Source: Membranipora membranacea
Taxonomy: Eukaryota; Bryozoa; Gymnolaemata; Cheilostomatida; Membraniporidae
Reading direction: 5' to 3'
Assembly: GCA_914767715.1 (NCBI GenBank)
Contig: OU612065.1
Location: 4,588,001 to 4,652,000, forward strand
Length of the DNA stretch: 64,000 nt
Position numbers and translations under genes: made by a program. How positions within the stretch are numbered: the stretch's first letter is position 1; each line of letters opens with the position of its first letter. Shown here one piece after another: positions 1 through 12,900 of this stretch. The notes beneath the pieces are model-generated. The model was given only the letters and a program-made list of their open reading frames with translations. It was not told where the DNA came from and searched no databases.

Positions 1-290
1 TAAAAATTGGGACTTGCTGTCAATCCTGGCTCACCCCTGATCACTGATCCTGATCATAAGCCATAACCGTAGCCATACATACTCATGTGCGATTACCCTC
101 GAAGAGTGAAGTATTTGTACAAGGAAAATTTCACCATTTTGTACGTGCTATATTTAAGGCTGTTTAAGGCTAGCTAACATTCGTTGATAGCTAACATTGA
201 GTCACCTTCATACTAACTAAACTAAACTTTAGCTAACATTTACTCCTCTAGGGTAATTATATACTGGTTTGGCTAAATTAGCTGCAAATT

Positions 291-417
291 AGTTTAAGCG
301 CTCAAATGGTGGCGGGATGCTGGTAGAGGCATTTCATTATCAACCACTTGGTTGGGGAAAGTGGTTGATAATGAAATGCCTCTAACAGCATCCCGCCACC
401 GTTCGAGTGTTTAAACT
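291..417. mobile_element. Foldback element with TATCAACCAC apex
   Basis: The arms pair over about 58 bp: AGTTTAAGCGCTC, then GGTGGCGGGATGCTG and GGCATTTCATTATCAACCAC against their reverse complement, with a 13-nt loop. The inner 38 bp are nearly perfect and the outer 20 more diverged. AGCTGCAAAT flanks both ends (280-289 and 418-427), a 10-bp direct repeat consistent with a Mutator-like target duplication. It is non-coding, lies downstream of exon 724-904 and is absent from the matching part of gene B. Confidence 0.65.
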
Positions 418-723
418 AGCTGCAAATACTTGTTTTGAGTTTTATCTTCAATATGCAAGAGAAGATAGCTATCATGATTTGAGTGTTGAATTATCTGGCG
501 GGCATGGGTAGTGGAGAAATGCTCTGTGTGCAGGTGGAATACGCAATAGTTATATCACACTCAGCTCATTGTGGTAAGGAGCAACAGCATAAGGTTACAA
601 TATGACCTATCAGCTGAATTGACGGGCTTGTACAGTGCTTGTGTTCAAATTCATATTCCACATCTGCACACCTAGCATAGGCTTCCTGATTCCTCAGCTC
701 CATATACAGAGCTGCTTCCTTAC

Positions 724-3700
724 CATTAATGATCCTGACCGTGACCTGATCCCGCCCCTGTTCTGTATTCCTACAGATGTACACACCAGCATCATCCATA
801 TCTGATCTCTCTATGATGAGAGTTGAAACTCTTAGTCCGTTCATGACCTGGGTTGTGATAACGATGTCGTTGTTATCGTAAGAGTTGATCACATTTCCAT
901 CTCCCTGCAATAAATGAGATAAATGCTGACGCACAAAAGAAGCCTTGTGTTCCCCAAATCAACCCAGATCCAGAGAATTAGTCTATATCTTCACGTACAC
1001 TCAGACATACACTATCATTGCAAATCAGTAATATTTGATGGATGGTCTAACGTGAATGATGCAGTTGGGTTGATTTGTAACCTGATAGGATAATGAAGGC
1101 GACTAGGCGTGCTATTCAGAGCTTTCATGCAGCACTTAACTTGCTAAGTATGTATGGATATTACCGACCAGTGAAAAATATCTTTAATATCAGCTTAAGG
1201 AGTCTATTATTTATATATAGACACATCGGCCGAGGGGGGGGGACGTCGGCCGGGAGCAAAAGTCTGGGGGGCTCAGAGTTCAGGCTAATACACGTCTAAA
1301 TTTTTTTTCGACATGATAATGAGACATGCCACCACCATCACCCAAGTATGACAGCTGCTGGTAGTTATTATGCATTATGAAATGAAGAAAATTGGTGTAA
1401 AAGCAGGGTTAATGGACAGGATATGTATCCTTATGCAGTTGTAACATTATTACTGGAGAAAAACTTCCACGATAGGAATATGATACTAATCATCAATTAT
1501 GTGCATCCACTTGTGCAGCAAATAAACCATATATCATAGCAAAGATCAATATTGCTTTTCAGAAAAATATATACATTCATTTTATATGAATGTATATATT
1601 TTTCTAGGTTTATTATTAAGTCTATGGTTCATACTTCATAATAAGGCTATGTGGCAGCTTGATGTTTTTTGTCAAGAGTTCTTGAGCACTTTGCGCATGT
1701 GCACCAATCAATTCAGGTTGGTTATCTTTGCACCGTAGCGATTGAACTAATTCAAATGTGCTTGAGTTCTCAAACTGAAAAGTCACCCCACCCGAACTGG
1801 AGAGCTGGGAACTCAAGCAGATTTGAATTAGTTCAGTCTCTACGGTGCAGAGAGACTCGTATCACAGAGTCGATCTGCAAGCAGTGTGGTTCTTGAGGTC
1901 AATACTTCCATTTTCAAATGTCTGAAGAAGTTTGCTGTAGACTTACCCTAAACCATTCTACCTCAGGAGGGACACGCTCAACGGCGGAATAGCATGTCTG
2001 AGTAAGAGAGGAGTTACACTGAAGCCTAAGCTCTTGTCCTTCCTGAACATAAACAACTTTCTTCTCACCTAAAGTCACCGCTGAAAAATACCAGAGGGAT
2101 GTAACAATCCTGGCAGGATATGTGAAAAAGTTGAATAGAGTACAAGCAGGATTCTCTTTCCCGACAAGATGATAAAATGCATTAAAACTTCCTGTTATTT
2201 ATTAGACACCCCTAAAAGGCTGACTTCCTTAGCAAGTAACCAAAACAGAATATTTGGGTTCTCCACAGTATAGGTTGTGTGTGAATAGTGGTGCTGTCAT
2301 GGCCAAAAGAGGTTATAAAACATTTGTGACCACAAGCTCGGCATCCTGTTCACAGTGTTATTTGATAAGTTGTTGCCATTATCACTCGCCGCCGTGTAAT
2401 GTGAACTGCTACTTTATGTTACCCATGTCTATCATATAATATTATATGATTATGGAGTGCCATCTGTAAAATAATTGGTCAAAGAATAGATGAGTACATT
2501 TTTAAAATGTGGACTTCAATGATAGACATGGGTAACATATGTAAGAAATAGAGACAACAAAATAAAGACATGAAATTATGTGTTTCAAAATTGTCACGTA
2601 TCTACTGAATGCACTACTGGCTCAACAAGTTATACTCTTGGCAAATAAAGTTTTAATACGATTTAGAGGCTGTTATCGATGGTGACAGACATACAGCTAA
2701 AGCTGAACAAAATGTTTAATCTATCTGCAGCATTCATGATCAACACAAAAAACCCAGGATTGCATCTGAATTTGGATAATAGCAGGTGGTAATAACAAAA
2801 GGTGCACAAAAGAATTGATCCTAGATTATCTACCTTATACCAAAAAATACAACAATCGAAGATGTTGGTCTGTAGCTGATGGGTTCAACATGCCTTAGCA
2901 GGATACAAGTCATATAAACACTGAAGGAGTATAGTAACATCAGTAATATTAGATAATATAGATGGGTGTGGTGGGTAGAGTACAACCATCCTTACCTGTA
3001 GGTGGCTTTTTGGGTTATATGGAAATTAAAACTAGCGTGAAGCCATCAAGGTAAAAAACAAAGCATCTAATACTACAACAACACCAACTATTACTGGAAT
3101 CAGTTTTTATCTGCTTCTCTGTATCATGAATCACATGCAAAAAAAACCTTTGTATCAATGATTACACAAAAGTCACAAAGTCTGTACAGAGAATCCTTAT
3201 TGTTATTAGTGATACCTTTAGACAATGGACCACAAGTGTCTTCCTTCAAAGGGATCGTCAAGTGAGAATTCTCAAAACTTACTATGGGTTACACTGTAAG
3301 CAAAATATGAATAGGATACCTGAGTATCATAACGATGAGGTGAATGCAAATCAGCAGTTTTGATGTGCAGAGAGGCTAGCTGAGCCAGCAGACACAATGG
3401 GAGCAGGTGTATCAAAGCAATTTTGACACCAAGTGAGATTTTTGGCGTTCCATTATCAAACATTCCATTTGTGTAATGCTAAAAAATCTCACTCGTAGCC
3501 ATCGAGGTCTCAAACAAACCCAGCAGTACCAAGGCTACTGCAAGTACAATCATAATTTGATGAGATTGTGGCAAGGCATGCCAAAATACACTAATTTGAT
3601 TCCTTTGTACTTGAATATAAAGTTAAAATAAAAGAGTTGTCCTTATAGGTTATTTTGTTAAATTTACCTTGGTTAGTATACTATTTATGTATAATATGAT

Positions 3701-6700
3701 ACACTTATCTACAGAGAAGCGAGATTAATCTACTATAAAGTCATGTCATGGGATTAATATCCTGGTGTCATACAGGAACAATGTCACCCCTCACTACACA
3801 AGAATGTCACTAACTGACACTGATTCATATCAATTTTTTATATGAATACATATAGGTACAAAAAATTATCATATTTCAGGTTTAACATCTAGGACCAATG
3901 AGTAGGACGACTATTCCCAACAAAATGTAAATACTTTCTTAAGAACACCTTTTACTTACACCAAAGTGACTCACCTTTCACTGTGAGGTGTATTTCTCTG
4001 AATACTGGCTTTGGGTGAGTTGGTACCATACATTGGTAAATGCCACTATGTGATAGGTCAACTTGGTTGATTATCAGGTTCCATTCAGATGCATCATCGT
4101 GTTCGACTGAATATTTATCACTCGATGTGAATGTTGAAACTGCCAAAGAAGATTGTGAGTCTTTTAACCACCATGTGACCTGGAAGATGGAGCAAACTGA
4201 CATCAGAGCACTTGGTACTACAAATTTAATCTGTTTTAATTAAAATTTAATTCTAATTTAATCATCGTCAATCCTGGGGGGTCTTTCAATTAGAAAGATC
4301 GATGCATTACTAAAGCAAGTTATCACAATCACATCACTCAAAATTATCACTCACTTGGTCTTTCAATTAGATGAAATCACTTCCAAATCACTCACTCAGA
4401 ATGTATATAGTTCCATCATTGAGTGAGTGATCTGAAGGCGAGAGCCCTAGAAGGTATCACTCACTTACTGAGTGAGCGATATGATTGCGATTTTGGCTGT
4501 TTCTAGAAAGACCCCCCTGAGCGCATGGAAGCAAATGTTTGCTGCTGCTAAAAATTTGTTTGAAAAACATGCATTTAACAGTTGTAAAAGCCATGGGCAC
4601 AAAATATGAGACCACGCACAAATATATGGAATATAAAAAATAAAGACAGTACATACTTGTGGAATAATATTTCTGTGTAAGAAGGTTTTTTTATCGAACT
4701 TATGGGTTCTTTCAAAATTACAAATTTACTAGCCGACTTGTTTCACATCATCATTGAATATTCTGTTGTTCAAGGTTTGAGGTTGTCATCTGCTCGCAGC
4801 TGCTAGCTTTTTGTCCCATTGTGTTTTATCTGCGCGAGACTTTTTGCCTGACTCCTTGATTTAGTCAATTCGGGACGCCAGTAGGACTTTTTGTCACTTC
4901 TTATCATACATTGTTATTCATAGGTGAAAATTCATGAATTAACCATTTATGTACTAATAACATCATCATCAACACGATCACAGAAATGCTTCCCTACATA
5001 GAGCTATCAAGATTCAAACTACTTCTGATGCCTAAGCAAATAACCACAGATCTGTACCTTTAATACGATATTTATAATTGGAGTTGTCCACTATAAAATG
5101 CCTTCAATTTTTGTGGCAACGAGTCAGCTCAACACACAAACCCAATCAAATGTTGATAACCTCAAATACAATTGCTCAGAACAAAGGTTCAAAGGTGCAA
5201 ATGGATGAACGATTTTATTCCTGCAGCAATAATGTCAGGTATGGTCAGATGGTTCAGATGAAAAAGCTCATTCGCTGCATGATAATACTATCCTGATTGC
5301 TCTTAGATATTCCCATGATATTATTATCCTATCTTCCATCTAAAACGGCAGACAGGTGGGATGGTAATGCTGTAACAATTAGTGTCTTTGTTAGGCAGTC
5401 AGTCAGAACAGAAGCCGAGACGATAATTTGTGGCATCCTCTCTGTTCTGCTTAGCGTAACGATTGAGGATTTCGACATAGTGGTACCGTACAGAAGTGAT
5501 CTAGCGTCCCAGACTTTGTCCGCTTATGAGCCGATATCTTATGTCATTTTAGGTATTGATTTTATCAAGTTTAATCCTATTGCCTGCATCCCAGTTGCTC
5601 CCTTCCATTGGTCACACCACTGCGACGTGACCAGTGCAGGCAATTGGATATTGATATCTCGAGAGATTGATATTGACGCCAATGCTTTCCACGTTGACAT
5701 GTATTCCCATATGAATGCCATAGTATATTGATAAAGACTGTGTGTTATAAACTAATGTGATCAGACCTATCTGAGATGATGCTTGCTAACCGTGACACAA
5801 ATCAGCTCTCCATAGTTATAATAGAAAACTTGGAATAAATTTAAGTTTTTTTTTATGAAACCTGATAAAGCCAAATCATTGCTAAACACAAGTCCGACTC
5901 TTGTTTTTTTGGTAACTTACAAAACTTTGAACCAGCCTTGCATTATAAGCGGTAAATAACCCAAGAGTGACACTCAGTTATTATGAGTAGGTAGTTCCTG
6001 GTAATGCTCGACTCTATCAGAGAAATAATACTAATTACTGATCGTAACATGCTATATGAGCTATTCTCATTATCATCAATGGTTTATGGTACAATAATGA
6101 GCAGAGGCTGAGTGCTAGCAATTCACATCAGCACCTTTAACTACCTTATATTGCCACAGACTCTGATGCAAAACCCATACAGTAAGGGTGTTCAATCAAC
6201 TACACTTCCAGAATTACAAACTTCTGCACAAAAACTGAAGCTGCACTGTAAGCATGAGTGCTAATTAAATATCGGTTTCCTGAAAAGGTTGGATTATCGC
6301 CAGCGTCCTCAGCATTCATGACATGCTGTTTGCTAAGATTAAATAATATGCTATTGTCATGGCTACTCGACCTGTCCCCTGGGTGATCTGTGAGGTAATA
6401 TTTACTATTCAAATGCTGGCATCTTTTGAGATTATGATGTGCAAAGCTAACCAGGGAGTTGTCTGGGTGATTGATGGCATCATGCAGCCTGCATATATTA
6501 ACATGAAAACTGCTTTCAAGGTTTGGTTCTAAAGACCTTCTTCAGCAACATCATAGTGACAACTTACAACAAACTCAGCACACATATTATTGGTCTTACA
6601 AATTATTTTCTACTTCGATTGAATCTCTGAATTTTATTGTACTGATAGCTTTACTGCATTTCATCTGCATAACCAATTTAAAAAAAGTGTTGCAAATGAA

Positions 6701-7311
6701 TTGAATATTTGCCATTAAACTTCAATTAAATTTAAATATTTGTAGATGATTGCATACACAAGACAACCTACCTCCTTCCCTCGCAGGTTGTTGACAGAGC
6801 ACATAAGTCTGGCTCGCTGTCCCTGATACACTGAGACTTCTGTTGGTGTGTTACTTACAAATTTGGGCATATTTTCTAAGTATTCAGCTAAAATTCAAAC
6901 AAATTCACTCAGGGAGGGCAATAAAGCACATCTAGGTTGTCATACTCAATCAGATTAGTCGTATGTGAACAGGTTACATAACAGTCTGTCCTTGAATCAA
7001 GTCTGGAGAGGTCAGAGACCACATAGAGAAGACAACCATATAGGAGTACATACCAGGTATACAACGCATGTCACCTCATCAAAATATCAGATATTCAGCC
7101 TTCACCCTTACTTGTCCCGTAATAATCAGGCATATACACATACATTGTAGTTGCCATAGTATCATAATACAATACAGAAGTGTGATGATTACTATCACAT
7201 ACAGTATCATAATAATTGTATCTGTGATACAAAGGCTAGGATTTTCTACAAACCCGCAATTCCAATATTCAGAACCATCAGAAAAGTTGTTGTGAATCTA
7301 ATCCTTGTCAT
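724..7311 (-). CDS. Two-Ig-domain surface protein, Ig gene A (3' end outside window)
   Basis: Exons (reading from high to low): 7254-7311 signal peptide, 6772-6887, 3975-4179, 1947-2080, 724-904. All have GT-AG borders and compatible phases (1, 0, 1, 0, 1). The start ATG at 7311 opens a hydrophobic leader (MTRIRFTTTFLMVLNIGIA). Ig domain 1 is split by a phase-0 intron just before VTWWL, with cysteines in RLMCSV and GIYQC. Ig domain 2 has cysteines in LRLQC and GVYIC, the tryptophan in EVEWFR and a D-x-G-x-Y-x-C motif. The last exon ends at a good GTAAGG donor in phase 1, so at least one more exon lies left of base 1; by analogy with gene B it would carry a GPI-type tail. It is a close tandem paralogue of gene B. 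A 24-bp linker exon present in gene B is degraded here near 2995-3020, but skipping it keeps the frame. The role (adhesion or recognition at the cell surface) is inferred from the domains only. Confidence 0.8.
1561..1605. repeat. Perfect AT-rich palindrome
   Basis: AGAAAAATATATACATTCAT pairs with its exact complement across a very short loop, in the gene A intron between exons 1947-2080 and 724-904. No target duplication was seen. It may be a decayed miniature element or a replication-slippage product. Confidence 0.5.
1729..1850. mobile_element. Foldback element, about 43-bp arms
   Basis: Left TGCACCGTAG, GAACTAATTCAAAT and GCTTGAGTT pair with the reversed copy ending CTACGGTGCA, with about four mismatches and a loop of some 35 bp. 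It lies in the same gene A intron. No clear target duplication was found. It explains the small open frames on both strands here. Confidence 0.55.
2417..2537. mobile_element. Miniature inverted-repeat element, TA-flanked
   Basis: Perfect terminal inverted repeats TGTTACCCATGTCTATCAT at 2417-2435 and 2519-2537, each directly bordered by TA. The 121-bp size and TA flanks fit a Tc1/mariner-type non-autonomous element. It lies in a gene A intron and the interior is non-coding. Confidence 0.6.
4275..4518. mobile_element. Non-autonomous element inserted in gene A intron
   Basis: It is bounded by GGGGGGTCTTTC and GAAAGACCCCCC inverted ends. The interior holds repeated ATCACTCACT blocks in both orientations. 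Gene B has recognisable intron homology on both sides of this point but not the element itself, so insertion followed the A/B duplication. No clean target duplication was read. Confidence 0.5.
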
Positions 7312-7500
7312 TCTGAACGTTCGCAGAGCCATTTTTCTTTTGATACTTAGATCGCTATCATCAAGGAGCAACAGCTCCTCACTATCATTCACAGCATTCG
7401 CTATCGTGGTGCAATGTGTTCACATACTGATTCCTTATCCAAAAATGCGCTATAAAATAATCCAATGATACAGGCAAGAGCTCTGCTGTGATTGGTTAAT
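7312..7500 (-). promoter_or_regulatory. Upstream block of Ig gene A, conserved with gene B
   Basis: The region directly upstream of the gene A ATG aligns with the region upstream of gene B (17098-17260). It includes the identical 20-mer CTGCTGTGATTGGTTAATTC on the plus strand. Read on the minus strand this gives AACCAATCACAG, a good CCAAT box, at 7491-7495, about 184 bp before the ATG (about 158 bp in gene B). It was probably carried along in the tandem duplication and may be promoter sequence. There is no transcription-start evidence. Confidence 0.35.
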
Positions 7501-7566
7501 TCGTTAGCCATTAATAAAAAACATTTTATGCTTTTAATTCTTTATGTCAATAATATGTCGTCATGC

Positions 7567-7998
7567 ATAAAATGTCACGACCTAGAAAAGGATTACGGCA
7601 CCATCCCAAGGGATTTGATCTGGTACTGCCTCAGGTGGAAAGGTGTGCATCAAGACCATCCAAGACATGTACCAGAACTGTTTGATCCAAGTCAAGGACA
7701 AAGGCACGGAACAAATGGAGAGGGCTAAGTGGCCTAAGAGACCTGGCCCGTAACAGGAATTTTCCTAGATAGGGCTAGTTTTTGTGAGATGCGTATGTTA
7801 AGGAACTGCATGGGGATAAGCTTAGAGGAACACCGAAGAAATGAAGAGGTAACAGCAGAGGCAAATATTATGCCGATCAGAGGTGTCATGAGGAAAAAGA
7901 GGCTAGAATTGTATGGTCATGTTTGTGGATGTGAGAGAGATGTAGATATGAAGAGAGTGTATGAGCTGCAGATTTTCTTCAGGTCAATAAAGCTATAA
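7567..7998 (+). pseudogene. RTE-like LINE reverse transcriptase remnant
   Basis: The first part reads DLEKDYGTIPRDLIWYCLRWKGV, matching the DLEKAYDRVPR block of RTE-type reverse transcriptases. The second part (7789-7998) reads MRMLRNCMGISLEEHRRNEE and then MRKKRLELYGHV, matching the C-terminal region of the same proteins. The catalytic FADD region expected between them is missing and stops interrupt the frame, so this is an internally deleted dead copy. It sits between Ig genes A and B. Confidence 0.7.
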
Positions 7999-7999
7999 C

Positions 8000-9982
8000 C
8001 CTCTTTGTTTTAATGTAGACTAAAAACAGTGGGTGGACGATCCATTAATTCCATTTTACCAGATGTGTGGAACTCCCTACCATCCTACCTTCGCAATCTC
8101 TCTTCCACCTCCTCATTTAAATCACAGTGAAAAACCCATCTGTTCCGTGAAGCATATACCCCGTATCTGTAGGTTTTATAGTGGATCTTTAGGTGCTGGG
8201 CAGTTGCCACTTGTAGGTTTTAATTATCTTATCTTTCATCATATTTTCTCATCTCATAAATAATTTTATGATAACAAAATTTCAATCAATTTTATTAAGT
8301 TTACAAGCAACAGGCTTTTTTCATAGTAAATGTTTCTATTTTAACCTTTTGTCACATGTACAACGCTTAGACATCATTGTTTTTAAACAATTTTATTAAG
8401 CGTTTCATAAATAAACTTTATCATTATTATATTATTGTTATTGAAACTTACAGGTCTGGTATTCTAAGTATTGTTAAATAGTGAAGGCAATCACTACAAA
8501 TATCCACATACAGACGTTATGGCATCCTGTAGAGTGGGGGGGGGGGGGGCAATTCCAACTCTGGGATAATGGATCAAGCTTGATCTAGATTTACATGAAG
8601 TCAGATTTCTACCTCCCTTCATCAGAGAGATTGTCATGATATGAAAGGAGGATATCTTTGTAATATCGAAGCTGTATGGATGATAATTATAATGTTGATT
8701 TGAGTTGTGTTGGCACAAAACAGCAGCGACCAGCCAGTCCTGTTGGTATCGTGTGGCAACTTATTTACTTATTTGCAGTCAGTTATATAGAGTGTTTACT
8801 TGAGGTTAGATAGTGGCCTCATGCTCTGTGAGATTGATGCCTAATATTCTCCCTACTAAAAACACTCAGCATAACCAACAGTACAGAGTTGAGACCAATT
8901 GCTTCGGCTTTGAGATCGGAATAATTTCTAGAATGTATATTTTTAGTGATTTGATGCATGTCAGAAATTGATTTAAATGAGTTGCACCAACCCAACTTTG
9001 GGAAAGAAGAAAGCAAGTTCCTTTGCGGCTCAAAGTCAACAGGTTATCAGCGACATAGGATTTTCTAAAAATTATTTGCATCTCGATTAGTTCAGTCAGA
9101 GACTCCCAGCTGTTTTGTCTTTTTTTGCACAACACCAGAATGTTGTCCCTTTTATTCTATACACCTGAGTGAAAAGCTGATTGTGTGATAATCAATTGCA
9201 TGTATGTATGCTCCTCACAGCTTAAACATCTATATAAAAACATACAAAAAATAACTTATGAGTATAAATCACTTTGAAAAAATGATTAAAGCTGAGCACC
9301 AGTATTATACATATTCTGGTACACGGTACGACAGTGATTATATAACTCTGCCAAAAAAAACACTGAAGATTTATCCCTCCTTCTCACCAACAAAATCAGT
9401 ATACAGAATTAAATATGAATGCGGTTATACCAGAGACTATAGATTATCTGTAGTCTCTGGTTATACCATACACATTTATAATAATAATTTCATCATTATT
9501 ATTATAATATTACATTTGTCTATGGGTTATAATGAAAGATGAAATAGCACAACATCAATAACAATGATAGCTACAATGCAATTGTTCGGAATGAATATTA
9601 ACAAAATGTGACATCTGCACTACAATAACAAGTTATTGTGAGTGTAGATGGATTGGCAGAGTAAAGTGAAACCTTTTTTATTTATCACAGGAAGGTTTTT
9701 TCACAGGAGACAATAATTATTGGAGGTAATTACCTGTTCTCCAAAAAATGACCCAGGAAAATGTTTTCTATTGGAAGAAAACGGTGTTTAAGCATAACTG
9801 CTTTAAATTATAAACTGAAATCTGAATTCCGAAAGACAAACAAATTTCAATTGATTGAAGATATTTAAAACAGAATACTGTCATATGATGACTACGCTTT
9901 CCTTAAGATTCATGTTGGTATTTGGATTGACTGACGACTAGCATATGCATACATGTATTTGTTTCATAGAATATCAGTCATC
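8000..9982. other. Spacer between Ig gene B 3' end and LINE remnant
   Basis: No gene recognised. It contains a G homopolymer (8536-8549), possible 3'-UTR of gene B with an AATAAA-type signal on the minus strand near 9680, and the 29-bp palindrome at 9431. Open frames here lack any family signal. Confidence 0.4.
9431..9459. mobile_element. 29-bp micro-palindrome with 7-bp direct repeats
   Basis: CAGAGACTATAGAT and ATCTGTAGTCTCTG form a near-perfect palindrome. GTTATAC lies immediately on both sides (9424-9430 and 9460-9466). Sister copies are at 45171 and 49338. Confidence 0.55.
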
Positions 9983-12900
9983 TCAGGTCAGACGCAGAAA
10001 GAGCAGACCCAGTATCAACGAGAAAGATATGCAGGTATTCTCTGCACTATTCCTAGAACTTAGTCTATCGAATTTGACATTGGGTTTTTCACTGATGGTA
10101 CCTCTCTTCACTGGCACCTTATCCAGATCCACTGCAACATCATAACAAAGTATAGTTATTCATGATAACAGTAAATACAATTGTGTTAAATTTAAATAAT
10201 TGACTGTAATCATATATTTGTAATGATAAAGCTCAAGACAGTTCACATTACTAATTCTAAATATCCAATCACTGTGTAGTGTTCAGTAAGGTTATAAGCC
10301 TGCTATTGCAAATACTTTTTACTCTCAGCACTCATCCAAATACAAGTCATAAACTCAGAGTGTACAATAATATAAATGGTCATGAACAATTAGTAACAAA
10401 TATCTGTTTGGAGTTATATTCTAATTGAGCAAGGGAAGATAACCTACATAGTTATCATGCATGTGTTAGCAGGGAGTTTGGGACCTGGTGTCAGGTATTC
10501 CAAAGTCCCTGTTTGTAATTTGAAAGCGGAAGTGTAGCTATTGATGGTAAGCTAGGTGGATGGTGCATGGAGAAATGTTTGATGTGTAGGAGGTGGAATA
10601 TGCGAAGGTATACCATTACCAGCTCCTTATGGAGAGGGGCAACTGCGCGAAAGGGAAAACAGCATGCAGTCACAACATGAACTATCAGCTGAATTGATAG
10701 GCATGTGCAGTGCTGGTGTTCCATATTCCACCTCCCATACACCTACCAGTGACTATCTGATTCCTCAGCTCCATATGCAGAGCTGCTTCCTTACCATTCA
10801 TTATCCTCACAGTGACTTCATCATGCACTTGTTCTGTATTCCTACAGATGTACACCCCAGCATCATCCATATCTGATCTCTCTATGATGAGAGTTGAAAC
10901 CCTTAGTCCATTCATCACCTGAGTATTGATTACAATGTCGTTGTTATCATGAGAGTTGATCACATTTCCATCTCCCTGTAATAAAAAAGGAACATTATGT
11001 TGCAGCACAAAGAAGGTTTTTATTACTTTGAATCTACCAAGATCCTAGTATACCTAACCTATACCTATACATACCTAGTATAGGTCTCAGTCTAGATCTT
11101 AATTTTGGTAATGCATTGACAAAAATTAATTATTCAGTATTGAGTAGGTTGAAGTCACAAGGTTGTTAATACAGAAGGAGACATATACACGGCTGGAACA
11201 ATCATTCATGAAGGCTCCTCGTGTGGAACTCAACCTCGAACTCCTGCAGCACCAATCACCCAGGCTGCATGTATTTCAACATCAGTATTTTTGTCATGGT
11301 AATCAAACATTGCAATGCCCAGCAAGACAAACTGCTGGTAGCTACATACACACTACACAATTTCGAATCTCAACAGGGTGTGAAATCAGGAATAATAAAG
11401 TGTGATTCGATATTCTTATACCGGACAGGATATGCATCCTTGTGTGGTTGTAATGTGATTACTGGAATACGGAGTAGGAATAGGAAAAAGATACTAATCA
11501 TCAATAATGTAAAACCACTTGAGCAGCAAAAAAACATGATAGCTGTGCTAAATGATTGTGACAAGTCAATGCTAAGATCAATAATACATATCGTTTGTGA
11601 GCTATGAATATCACTTTCCATGCACCATGATTCAGAGCCTGTTTTCATACTCTATAATCAGGCTTTAGTGTCATTGTCAGAAGTCAAATGTCCATGATAT
11701 TTATCGCGTCCTGTTTGAATGTGTTTGTTATTGACTTACCCTGAACCATTCTACCTCAGGAGGGACAACTCTCACATCAGAATAGCGCGCCTGAGCGGAT
11801 GTCGAGTTACACTGAAGCCTTAGCTCTTGTCCTTTCATGACATAAACCACCTTTTTCTCGCCTAATGTCACGGCTGAAAAAATCGGATGTATTTGTCTCA
11901 ATAAGATATTGATTGGAAACTAATTAATACACAAAATACAGCTTTATCAAATTTTTGACAAAGTTCATACATAGTCTGAAACAAAACCGACATACTTGTG
12001 ATCTCTTTAGGTAGATTTTGTGTGTGCAGGTGTTGCGTGCTGGCTAATGCAAATGTGGGTTAAAGACAAAGAGGAAATAAAAAAACGTTAGCATTAAGTT
12101 GTGAACACCCAATCCTGCACAATTATCATCTTGTTCACGGAGGTTAATGAAAAGTTGAGTTGATCACTAGTGTGTAATGGGGACTATCACATTACCTATG
12201 TCATCATCATATGTCACAACTACAGACAACAAAAGGAAGACATGAAATAATAGTTGTCTATCCATGAATATAACAGAATATTCATGGACATTCTGAGTAT
12301 GCCTCACTGTCTCATGCTCTATGAACAACTAATAATATTATTGGCAAGTCTAAATCCATTCAATCGGATAACAAAAAATTGAGAAAAAAGCACTAAATGT
12401 GTCGCGTAAATCCTGGTTTTGAAAGGGAACAAATCAGTAAGATAAAAATTTCAATGCATTTGCAGCTTTCATGATGAACACAAGAATCCTCTGAAGAGGG
12501 TATGCTGCGGGAGTGCACCTGTTAAATGAGTCAATATCATGGTGACTGAGTAAACATAGGGGCACTTAAAAGGCGTGAAATCTCGCTGCAGATGAATGCC
12601 GTCTTTTGTTTTAAGGGTGTTGTCCATCTTCAGCGGATATCAACAAATATCTCAGAGTGCTTAATTGATCATAATGCTGACTGAGCAGAGGGTGAACTAA
12701 AGAATTGATTCTAGAATTTACGTTGATCAAAAAAGCATCTCAAAGCCAAATAAAGATTCTAAAAGGAGTTATGAGTAAACTACAAGACTGTTAGTCATTG
12801 ACTTCATCATCTGAAATAATTTTTTTTCTAAATACAGTAGCAATGTGTAATAGACATAGGGCGAGAGCAGGATTACAGGTCGGAGAAACACTGAAATAAA

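Noticed and set aside
5297-5731. 144-codon open frame on the plus strand
   Set aside because: It lies wholly in a gene A intron, has no recognisable domain, and its counterpart in the gene B intron (14830-15350) is disrupted. Probably chance.
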